From positions 744,001-808,000 of the forward strand of contig JAAXNY010000012.1 in the NCBI GenBank assembly GCA_013420905.1: a stretch of 64,000 nucleotides of DNA, in the 5' to 3' direction. The translations under genes were made by a program, and so were the position numbers. Under the pieces are notes generated by a model. It was not told the DNA's origin, made no database searches, and was given only the letters and a program-made list of their open reading frames with translations. Below, in pieces: positions 11,030 to 20,214 of the stretch. This DNA is from Collybia mongolica (taxonomy: Eukaryota; Basidiomycota; Agaricomycetes; Agaricales; Clitocybaceae). Each line of letters begins with the position of its first letter. Position 1 is the first letter of the stretch.

Positions 11030-11699
11030 ATGAAGATCAATAAGCTAGCCGTATACAGTGGATTCACTGTCTCTCCAGAGGACTTTAAAACATTCGTGAA
11101 AGACATGCACCCCCACGCGCCGCCTGGTTATTATGCCGAAACCCTGGATGAGTATATTTGGGGGTACAATCGCTGGCGCAGAAAACGGTCACTTGAAGAA
11201 CAGGCAAAAGTTCCAAGGCTCAGGTGTATGTAATTTGCAATTTCTTAGATGCACTACTGATTCAATTAAGGCAGTTCTGTACAAGCCGGGTTATAACGAC
11301 AGTGATGGGTATACTGAAACTATTGAAAGCTTCTTCTTCCCAATACGTCATGTTGTATACAACGATGACAGCCAGCTCGACAAAGAAGACGTGAGGAACG
11401 CATATCTATGGACACCAAATGAGGCCGACAAAACCAAGCTCGCAGAGTTTGAGACTTATGTGACATCACAACCTGATCTCCAAAATCTCAAGCTTCCGGC
11501 AATTGAGCGGCTCGGATTTGCATGCATGAAGGACCTTCATCCCAAGTTTGAAGATAGAAGTGTATGTCTCAAACGTTGACCTATTTTCTGTTCACTTTCT
11601 GACGCAGATATGATTGGTGATAGTGGTAATTTAGTTTATTGCTCATTTGCCACTTTCTCTGGTTTGAAGAGATTGTGTAGGCTTTTTCCCTTGATGTAG
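11030..11699 (+). CDS. Hypothetical protein, at least three exons
   Basis: Exon 1 (MKINKLAVYSGFTVSPEDFK...) leads to a donor GTATGT at about 11225. The next frame carries SDGYTETIESFFFPIRHVV, a Lys/Glu-rich segment, and LPAIERLGFACMKDLHPKFEDR. A second intron (GTATGTCTC to TGACGCAG) fuses to a last exon ending CRLFPLM and a stop at 11699. The first intron fits best if its acceptor is GACAG near 11301 (77 nt); the closer acceptors break the frame, so the model is uncertain there. I recognise no family. There is no signal peptide or membrane segment. Confidence 0.45.
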
Positions 11700-12434
11700 T
11701 AACCTGCCTGATGAATGATGCACATTACCATGTCATGCTTTAGTGAAGTTCCAGAACAAAACTAGTCGTCAAAACTCGGCAAGTCCCCGCCCCATTTGTG
11801 AATCGCCCACTCTGCAAAACAGGATGAGTTGCACTGCTCAGTGCCCAAGTTTTATGATGCCTTGTAAACAGCTCTGATCTCAACGTCACTTTCTTACCGG
11901 GGACCCGGTCATACGTGGACCTTGAATACCATCTCCCCAGTGTCAATGTGAACGTTCCTTATCCCACTCCGCACGACTCTCTGCTCATACTTCACTCAGT
12001 AGTAGTTCGCTGCTTGCGATACAGCGATCAAAGCAATGCCCCTTTTTGGTAACACTTCGATCATGTTCCCACACAATTACCTTCAAAACAACTCAAGAAC
12101 GTATCTTCTCCGCACAGTGCGTACATTCCGGTACTCGGGCGCCATGACGATCAGAGAGGCGCTAAAGGCTTTAGTATGGTCAGCTTGCAAACTTTCTGAT
12201 CGTGATCTCAGCAAGTCACTTATCATTTACTTCGCATAAGGCAAAATACGAGAATATTATTCAGGTCTACTGTAAATACAAGTCCCATAATGACAGTATC
12301 AGAGAATGACCGATAGGAAGACCATACCAATTCGCTAATGTACGACAAAATCACCAACCGCTCGAGATCGTGAACTTTTCCTTCACTTAGCCTAAACAAA
12401 GCCGCACAACACTGCCTGCACATCACGTACCTCA
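11690..12434. repeat. Duplicated 3' flank of the PPxY membrane-protein genes, copy B
   Basis: Collinear with 5560-6335. Examples are CCTGATGAATGATGCAC, CACTCCGCACGACTC, AATGACAGTATCAGAGAATGACCGA and CCTAAACAAAGCCGCACAACACT. It lies directly 3' of paralogue B, as the sister flank lies 3' of paralogue A. Confidence 0.65.
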
Positions 12435-13280
12435 TTATCCCTCCGGAAACCCAATATTAGGTGTCAGCTCAACCACGCTCTCAGTAAAATTTGATTCCCC
12501 GAGCGAACTAGCCCTTGTCCTCCTCCCTGACCATGTCCCTGATAGTACGGAGTATGCTGGCGGGGACGCGCTCCGTGCTGTTCCCGGGTACGATGGCAAG
12601 GTCGACACTGGGTATATGGAATCTGTATACATCGTCGACGGCCGAGACGCCCCAGTAGTAGCGCTGAGTGTGCGTCGGTGCGTGGACTGTGATTCTGGCA
12701 GAGCCAAGGAAGCGTTCATAGATCCTGAGATTATTGTATCAGAAATTCGCCGGGGCGTGAACGGCGGAGTAGGACGTGAACGTCTCGAGGTGACTTGGCT
12801 AGAGTGGGCTTCTGATATCAAAGTGGAAGGTTCTGGAGGCGAGATTTCGGCCGCTGGGTCGTATACCCGTACTCCAGCTCTCGGATCTGTTGTTACTTGA
12901 TGTATAGGTCCTTGGGTACGCCCCTCCGCTTCGTCTGGTCCCCTTGCTCCAGTTTCTGGACCTGTCCACACTGATGTAAATTGTCGCACAGGCCCCCCGG
13001 TGTGCTCCACCGCTTCATTCCTTTGAGGGATAAACCCTACCCGTCTCTGAGTTCGTAGTAACAACTGGTCCCGCGAGCCGCTTGGGCTAGCATCGAGTAT
13101 TGCCACAGACTCGGTGAGTCCCCCCGAAAGACCTTCTTCAATTCTTAGCCCCTCCGCCCTTTCTCTCCTGGCCCTCCGCCTGGGACGTACATAGGACGCT
13201 AATGTTCCAAAAAGGCAGAACATGACCACGGCAGCACAGCCAATCGCAATGATACTGACTGCAAGTATTCCCGTACCCAT
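12435..13280 (-). CDS. Single-pass membrane protein with C-terminal PPxY motif, paralogue B
   Basis: An intact 281-aa frame. Residues 3-30 are hydrophobic, followed by a very basic segment (RPRRRARRERAEG) that would fix the tail in the cytosol. The tail is Ser/Thr/Pro-rich and keeps the family signatures RPSTMYTDSIYPVS, LPSYPGTARS, SPPAYS (PPAY at 240-243) and FTESVVE. Compared with paralogue A it lacks the repeat expansion. Same family and inferred role: a membrane protein able to bind WW domains. The transmembrane sequences of A, B and C/D differ far more than the C-terminal signatures, so the tail is the constrained part. Confidence 0.65.
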   Translation of the reverse strand: MGTGILAVSIIAIGCAAVVMFCLFGTLASYVRPRRRARRERAEGLRIEEGLSGGLTESVAILDASPSGSRDQLLLRTQRRVGFIPQRNEAVEHTGGPVRQFTSVWTGPETGARGPDEAEGRTQGPIHQVTTDPRAGVRVYDPAAEISPPEPSTLISEAHSSQVTSRRSRPTPPFTPRRISDTIISGSMNASLALPESQSTHRRTLSATTGASRPSTMYTDSIYPVSTLPSYPGTARSASPPAYSVLSGTWSGRRTRASSLGESNFTESVVELTPNIGFPEG

Positions 13281-14047
13281 GTCAGTGCAGAGAGGCCGCC
13301 GTTCAAGTTCGCGACCTTGATTTTGTATAATTGTGGTTTAGAGTACTTTCGAATGAAATGGTCGAGGTCAAACGGTCGCAGGCGTACACCTAAGCCAGGT
13401 GCCATCATGGATGGCCGGAAAGAAGTTAGTGTGATATTCCTACACCATCTGTTAGATATTTGATTATTCAAATAAATGTTGTGAACAGTTCAAAGGACCT
13501 GTGTAAGGTACAAAACCATATAATATCAACTCGCTGATTTCAAACTTAAACAACAATCATCCACCAACGGAAAGATTGAACGAGACAGTTGTAACACCGC
13601 ACCAATCTTTTATACCCCGCCATCACCAACGCCTCCAGCTTTGCTGATAGTAATTTGGACTCCCGCGCCCGGCTCTGTGACACCAACTTCAGCAATTAGT
13701 GGATACATGAGGGGTGTGCGGTTGAGGAGAAGGACAGGCCAAGGTGTGGCGGTCGCGACCCATGTTGATATTGCCGGCGCCCTCGGTCTCTGCGTCTGGG
13801 CGTGCAGAGACGGGAACAAATTACACATTTATCTTCTACTTTACATTGCCCGTAACTGCTTGACACCATCTGACAGTCCTCAAAAGATTTTGCAAGCATT
13901 TCCTGCCCTGTAAAATATCAGAACGGTTTTGTTGCGAGAGGTACGAGAGAAGCGAATCTTCCAACTTCGGTTTTCCCCCAATTTAACACTACCTAGCAGT
14001 ATCCGCACACCGTGCCTCACCCTCTTCCGTCATCTAGACGCCTTAAA
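13281..14047. other. Upstream flank of paralogue B and spacer, no gene seen
   Basis: Only short frames are present, and none resembles a known protein. The first half is related to the 5' flank of paralogue A; the last 50 bp (CATCTAGACGCC...) are related to the 3' flank of paralogue A near 6323. Confidence 0.45.
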
Positions 14048-14510
14048 TCAGGCATCGGGTCGAACGCCCTCTCGATAGTTCGGCATTCCATGAAGACTTG
14101 CCCTCGTTGTCCTCTGCAACAGAGCAGAGTACGCTGGTGGCGACGTGCTCCGCGCCGTTCCCGGCAGTGAGGCCCAAGCACCACCACTGAGCATATGTTG
14201 GTGCGCGGACTGCAACGCTAGCCGAGCCGACGCGGGGTGTATGGGACTTGGAATGATTGCTGAAGGTTGTGATGCCCTGTCGCCAGCACTGGATGTCGGG
14301 TGATATGCAGGGGGTGGAGTGTAGTACATGGGATCGGGACGTGTGGTGGAAAACTGGCCTTGGTGGTTCGCGTCGGGTATCACAATAGAAAGTCGTGGAG
14401 GTGACAACCTCGTCACCGTATTCGAAGCCTGTACTTCAACCCCTATTTGTACTGACGTCAATGTTTCTTGTTGTGTAAGTTCGTCTCCATTCTCCGTTTC
14501 TGGGTCTGTG
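14048..14510 (-). pseudogene. 3' half of PPxY membrane-protein paralogue C/D, cut by a transposon
   Basis: The frame contains SPPRLSIVIPD, as in paralogue A, two PPAY motifs (TPPPAYHP and TSPPAYSAL), LPGTARSTSPPAYS, and the terminal tail ending VRPDA. Its upstream end stops abruptly at 14510, where the terminal repeat CATCAGCAAA begins. The 5' half of the same gene lies 16 kb away at 30566-30869 on the same strand. Without the element and one CA target copy (minus strand) the two halves join in frame (PIFT then DPETEN), matching SVWTGPETG of paralogue B. Confidence 0.75.
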
Positions 14511-14528
14511 CATCAGCAAATCCTGATT
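14511..14528 (+). repeat. Left terminal inverted repeat of the Plavaka element
   Basis: CATCAGCAAATCCTGATT; 17 of 18 bases match the complement of the right end. It contains a short internal palindrome ATCAG/CTGAT. The flank to the left ends in TG. Confidence 0.85.
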
Positions 14529-14912
14529 GGTCTGCCGCCTGGTGTGACGGCACTGTGCAGAGACCTACAGTACCACAGAGTCCACAGCACACGTCCCTAT
14601 AGCGGCAGCTCTGTATGGTGACACAGGTCTTCTGTGGATTACTGTGTAAGCTATTGTTTTCACTGTGCATTACTGCACAGGACAGGGGAATTCCCTGGAG
14701 AGCTTTCCAGTCATGCCTATCTGCTGTATCGTTCTGGGTAATGCAATGAATCCCAGTAAGGATTGTTCAACATTGGGGGATCACACGGGTTCTCGAAATG
14801 AGGTGGCAATGTATTTATTCACTAACATGGGTATAAGCATAAATATAAGGTAAAAATTTATGTGGTTCGAAAGTGGCAGACAGGAAGCATATGATAGATT
14901 AAGGATGGGTTA

Positions 14913-17670
14913 CTAGTCGAGAATGATGTCAAGATTCATGTCATCCGGGGTCGGCTTCCCTTTCTTCGATTGCATCCTGGAATAGACATGAGTGGGTTCG
15001 AGTACCAAGAATATATGAGCACTTGCCTTCCAACCCTGGCAACTTCCTTTAGCATTTCATCAAACTTCGCACCATGATAATGATTCTCCTCGAGACGACT
15101 AATAAGATCCATGATTGCTTCATGTATTTCTGCATATCCATCACCATCAAATTTCAGTGTTATCTGTGTTCCGTCGGCATATTCATCGATGCAGTTGGCA
15201 ATCTGAAAATTTCATTTTTGGTTTGAATGAAGATATTGCAGGATTGGACCTACACAGGCGCACACCATTGCCAAACTCTTTTTGGGCAATGTGACGAAAT
15301 CCTTTGGGAAGATGTGACTCAAGCAAGATTTCTTTTTGCTATAATAAAATGCTCGACAGACTGTCGCAATGAGTGGGTTCCCAAAATTGGAAGTTTTACC
15401 CTAAAGTTCGAGGTGTCAGGAGCAATCAAAAGTTGCAGAAAAGTCTCGAACCCTTTCATCAAGATCACCTTGCAAAAAGAACCCTTTTTTGCGTAAACGC
15501 TCAGCATTTCTCTTCAGTGTTTCAGAGTAGTCTTCTTGGTTAGGGCAATCAGGCTGGAGCTCCTTAGAATAGTGAAGGGCTGTGAGGAGACGGCAGAGAG
15601 TCTTCAGCTGCCCTCGATATGATGCACCATCTTCGAAAATCTAGTGTAACATGTGAATATAAGTCTAATATCCAGGTCTAGTATAACATACCAAAATTGA
15701 CATTGAACGAAGATCATAGTAACCTATACATGGGTAAGTTAGTCTAGAGAATACCATTCAATGGATTTGAGGGTCATTACTGTCATCGAGTAGCTCTGTA
15801 TTACGTGGGTCGTCTTCGTATGCAGCCATCATTTCAAGGACACAGTCCCCAGCGCGTTGAAGAGTAGCTTTGGTACGTTCTGGAAAGGGATCCTGTGTGT
15901 GTATATAGAGGCGGTACTCGTTCTTGGCATTTTCGAGGATATCTGTCCATGCAGCACTGTCTTTATAATATTGCATCTGCGTGGGAAGTGTCTTTGAATC
16001 TTGTGTACTGTGGTTTGCATGTTGCTTTTGCAGTGGTTCGTCGATGTCACCAGCCCGGGCCTCGGATTCGTTGTCAGCATCATTATTGTCAGTGGTCTTA
16101 TCTGCACTCATATGGCGGGGTCTGGTGGGAGGTACCTGTTTGGTCACAGTATGTGCCTTGGTTGATGATTCTGACTGCCGATGGCGAGCTTGGGTCAAGC
16201 GCTCGCTATTGGGGGCACGAACCCTACGATTGGTTCTGTGATGGGCAGCAAGGACAGAATACGGAGCTTCTTCATCCTCTTAAGTGCTATGCAGTGAATG
16301 TCAAGATTAAAATGAGCCAACGAAGACCATACCTCTACTACTACCCTCAAATATCCCATTTAGTGCATTTGTAGCAACTCGTTCATCTTCGTCTGGTGAA
16401 TTTTCGTCAATAATCATGGGATCTATGATTTTTTTTAGCACTGGATTTTTACTTATTTGGGTATACTTCAAACCTGGGATGAGATCACGATTATTATCAA
16501 TATCAATAAAATTGTCTTCAAGCTCATTGCTGAAAGGATCGAGTGCCATCTCTGCGAGGTCTTCGGGGCTTAGTTTGGAGCCTATGTGTTCTTCATCTCC
16601 ACTTTTGTTGTCCTCCACCCCACTGTCGCCGCCACCTTCATCTTCATCATCTTCATCACTTTCACCCTCATCTTCGTATTCATCATCACTGGCATCAGCT
16701 TCGTTGGCATCAGCTTTGTCAGTGTCTTCATCCTCAATTTCCAACAGCCTACGAGTACCACCCCCCATATCCACATCCTCTTGGTCACTCTCGTTGTAGT
16801 CCAAGTCTTTATCATGGCTTTTGTTATTGTTGCGAGTACGCTCAGGTTCGGAATCGGGGGCAATATCTTGCAGAACCAGTTTCGGCTTGACAGGCTTGTG
16901 GGTCAGGGCACGATCGGTGATCCTCGCTTTCGCTGGTGGTAGGGGCGTTGATCCTTGATCTTTTCTTGTTTTCAACGCATGGGTTACTGTGACTCTTTGG
17001 TTAGTTTGTGATGGGCCAGCCCTGATAGTCGGTGGCTTTTCGTGCTCTGATGAGTTTGTTTTATGAAAGCCGAAAACTGTACCATGTGCTACGATTTTTT
17101 GCTGTGATGGTTTTGGCACACCATGTCCTAAGGGAGGATCTTTCTTGCGTACCAGAATCGGGACCTTCTGGAGAAAACCTGTCAAGATTGATCAAGACTT
17201 AAAGATTGTGCTTACTTGGACTGGTGCCGAGCGTTTTTTAACCTGTTTGGGATGTTCCTGTGGTGCCATGTCATTCGTGGGAACTCCATTGGGAATAACA
17301 ACTGCTGTTTTCGACTGCCTTGTTCCATCAAGGTCAGGCCGAAGTTTTTTCTCAAGCTGTGCAAGCTGGTAACCGACCCCGCCTTGGCCTTGGTTTGAAC
17401 GTTGGGGCCGCTTCTTAATGGCTGGAACAAATCATTTATATCTGAAAAACATGAGAGCTAAACTAATCATACTTTCTATATCTTTTTGGGTCAGAATCCT
17501 TGAACCTGAATATATAACATGAGGTGAGGGCCGTGATTATAACGAAAATCAAATGTCCTAGATGGGGACATACCTGAGTTTGGCGCATCACCATCACGAG
17601 CCCTTAATGACTTTGCCGGCCTTGGAGGGTCGCCTTCATCATTTGTTAATGTGCGCTTCTTTGGTGGCAT
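14913..17670 (-). CDS. DUF6532 domain protein, multi-exon, inside the Plavaka element
   Basis: Starts MPPKKRTLTNDEGDPP at 17670 with donor GTATGT at 17573. Several exons follow: a Pro/Lys-rich N-terminal region, a strongly acidic Asp/Glu stretch around 16600-16800, then YYKDSAAWTDILENAKNEYR and ERTKATLQRAGD. The core has SYRGQLKTLCRLL, NPLIATVCRAFYYSKK, FPKDFVTLPKKSLAMV and CIDEYADGT, the pattern of the DUF6532 family common in Agaricomycetes. The last exon (MQSKKGKPTPDDM...) is reached through a GC-AG intron and stops at 14913. The function of DUF6532 is unknown. The acidic N-terminal half suggests a nuclear or DNA-associated protein (inference). It lies in the half of the element opposite the transposase and appears intact, unlike the host fragments beside it. 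Confidence 0.68.
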
Positions 17671-18134
17671 TGCAGTCGGGAATATCAGAAACGTCTAGGA
17701 AAGGTTACGGTAAGCAAACAAAGGGGGGGAAATGCTTGAAACAGGTTTGGTTTGACGTGGCTAGGTGATTTTATTTGAGCCATCACGTGAGAACCAGGGA
17801 AGTAAAATAGTATCCAGCCACCCTGGAGATTCGGGTTCCTAGAATGAAGGAAGAGAAAAGTGGTACAATTGTTCTAGTACATCGTTTGAGGGATAAGAAT
17901 TTTGTAAAATTAAGCCTAATATCCAACGTACCCATATAATCTCTGAATTTCCTCGCCATCCACCTCATTCTGGTTTCAGTGCAGCACAGGTTTACACATC
18001 GCGTGGGGCAGGGTTCCTGGCGGGGGCTCAAGTGGGCAGGGGTTGTGTCTGGGTCCCAGACCATGAAGATAGTGCCACTGACTCCAGCTGTGCACTGGAT
18101 AACCAACTCAACCTCTACGCTGTAGGTCCCTGTG
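17671..18134. other. Spacer between DUF6532 gene and TCF25 fragment
   Basis: Holds the promoter of the DUF6532 gene and minus-strand DNA without a clear match. A frame with CVNLCCTETRMRWMARKFRDY near 17930-18010 looks protein-like, but I could not assign it; it may be another captured fragment. Confidence 0.35.
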
Positions 18135-19170
18135 TTCATGTCAGCCAGTGGACAGGGCGGCCCGGGAAAATGTGCACGTGGATTGCAAGGAAGAAAGGCC
18201 AGTTTTCTACATGATCGAAATCGAGGCAGTTCGTACCGCTCGTGAGGTTGAATGCCCCAATAAATGCTCATTCATAGGTGAAGATTACATGATTGACGAA
18301 ATCAACCACTTGCGCATACTCTTCAATATCATGCGATCAGAGGGGTTGATAAAGGGAAAGGTAAAAAAGGCTTCACCTTCACGATGCCTATACACCTCGG
18401 ATAACTGCAGCAGTGTATCAGCGTGCCATGGCAGCTTTCTGAGAATTTCCCAAAATGCTTCCAGATCTGAAAGGGGCGTGAGTGAATGCAAACACGACAT
18501 GCAGCATTCCATGTACCGCCAGCCATAACACTTCAAATGAACACCTTGGTTGCGCTTTTGTACTGTTTGCTATAATCCACCATCCACCACTTTTCATCCG
18601 TACACCTCTGGCCTTTCAACTCCATTTCTCCACCCATTAAAGGACGAACAGATAGGCCTTCGCATTGACTGGCCGGCCACCAAGTAGGCTGGGGACGGGT
18701 CAAGTTAGACCTTTGCACCGTGACCTGCCTCCTCAATGATAATCCTGGTGCACCTGATGGCCCCGATTTGTTGGCCTGTACGACTTTGGCACCAAAGAAT
18801 TTATGCATCTCAGCTTCACTGTCCAGGTGCAACAAAGAGACCGATAATAAGCTTGCTAATGACTGGGCGTTGGGGCCATGACACGTAGATGCCTGTGACT
18901 TGGGATATCTGTGCTTGGGATCAGTCGGAATCGATGTATATTGTACAATAGAAAGTCGTACTTCATAGTAAGCTCAGCAAGCACTTTGTCCAGTTCATTG
19001 TTCACCGCTTTCTTCTCCCTCGCCTTTGCCTTCTTCAAAGCCTTCTTTTCATTCTTCACGGGGGGCGTCACCACAGGGGGAGTGTTTCGCACTGACTTAG
19101 GAGTGCCAGCAGGCGAAGCAGCTGTGACTGCTTCAGGAATTACAGTCTTCTTCTTCTTTTTCTTCTACTG
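18135..19170 (-). pseudogene. Captured fragment of TCF25/Rqc1-family gene, decayed
   Basis: Reading on the minus strand: KKKKKKTVIPEA, ALKKAKAREKKAVNNELDKVLAEL; then SLASLLSVSLLHLDSEAEMHKFFGAKVV, SNLTRPQPTWWPASQCEGLS and YSKQYKSATKVFI; then FWEILRKLPWHADTLLQLSEVYRHREG; then VDFVNHVIFTYE, stop, AFIGAFNLTSGTN and LDFDHVENWPFFLAIH. This order is that of TCF25/Rqc1, a subunit of the ribosome-quality-control complex. The 5' exons and the C-terminal third are missing, so it cannot make a working protein. The internal stop is TGA where family members have Arg, and neighbouring Cys and Trp also replace expected Arg: all are C-to-T changes at CpG. Introns are kept, so genomic DNA was captured. Confidence 0.8.
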
Positions 19171-19539
19171 GTTTATCACTGACTTAACTGCAAGTAAGGC
19201 CTCGTTCACCCAAAGGAATGACAATAAGATGACTTGCTTTCAGACTCACTCAGACAACTCGTTTCTTGTGTGCAGGAAGAAAGTACGAGTGAGGAACATC
19301 ATGTCCAAATTGAACAGGTTCGGAGTTGGGTGAGGAAAAGGTGAGGACAGGATGTTAATGTCTTGGTTAACTGGTTGGTCAGTCTCGGTGAAAGGCATTG
19401 TGGACACGTACATAGTCAATCAATAGCTATCAATCACTAATCAGGTGCACGTGTTGCGTTACCAAGAGCCGAAATCTCCATCAACCCAAAGTAACGTCCA
19501 ACTTATGGACATCAGAAAGTATCAATCAGAGAGTAATGC

Positions 19540-19810
19540 CTTCACAACCCCTAGTCATCCTTTGACACTACGTTGAACTCGATAGACACCCCACTGTCAC
19601 CTACTGAACCATTTGCTGACACTCACACATACAACCCCCTTCAAATACAGGAGGGACTCGCGCTTCCTATACCCTCTATTGTATCGCATTGCAGATAACA
19701 CGAATAATGTTCAGGACATTGATGAACATGACTCCGACTCAGGCAGCAGTCTACTGTCCCCCAGCCATCCTTTGACACAACCTCAAACCTCAATGGATGC
19801 CCCACCGTCA
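19540..19810 (+). repeat. Direct repeat of about 60 bp near the start of the calcium-ATPase fragment
   Basis: CATCCTTTGACACTACG...CACCCCACTGTCACCTACTG near 19555-19604 recurs as CATCCTTTGACACAACC...GCCCCACCGTCACCTACTC near 19765-19818, about 210 bp later. It probably reflects a local duplication at the edge of the captured segment. Confidence 0.45.
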
Positions 19811-20214
19811 CCTACTCCTACAAGCCAAAACAAATGACGCACCAGGCTGAGCTGGCCCAAGATTGTGACATAGCCCGCAGAGGAGAAGGCAGAGAAGAAG
19901 AAGGATAAGAGAAAGGGCGCTGGTGAAGGGGCTTCTCCTAACCATAACACATTTCCCGAGAAGCAGGATTCGCCTCAAATGCCCGTCCCATCGATCATTT
20001 TATCTACACCCGACGTGCCAATCCTACCTTCCGACGGCCCCGCATATGCTGCCACCTTAGACGTTCGCAGAAAATCATACGGCTCGAACATTCTTCCTAC
20101 CCACGCGTCAAAATCCCTCCTACAGCTCATGTGGATGGTGTTAAAGGACAAAGTCCTCGTCCTCCTCTCTATTGCTGCTGTGATCTCGTTCGCTCTCGGC
20201 CTGTTCCAAGGTTT
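19690..20214 (+). pseudogene. Captured PMCA-type Ca2+-ATPase fragment 1 (N-terminal)
   Basis: The frame carries VPSIILSTPDVP, DGPAYAATLDVRRKSYGSNILP, and KSLLQLMWMVLKDKVLVLLSIAAVISFALGLFQ, which is the N-terminal cytosolic part and first membrane helix of fungal vacuolar/plasma-membrane calcium pumps (Pmc1 type). A TAG and a TGA interrupt the low-complexity N-terminal part. The homology ends inside the exon at about 20214, where glycogen debranching enzyme sequence takes over within a few bases. Confidence 0.75.

Noticed and set aside
14548..14690. CACTGTGCA motifs as true CACTA-type ends of the Plavaka element
   Set aside because: They are internal and repeated; the outer CATCAGCAAA repeats are the ones that restore the interrupted gene when removed.
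16416..16942. Ser-rich and His/Pro-rich plus-strand frames
   Set aside because: They mirror the Asp/Glu-rich coding stretch of the DUF6532 gene on the other strand.
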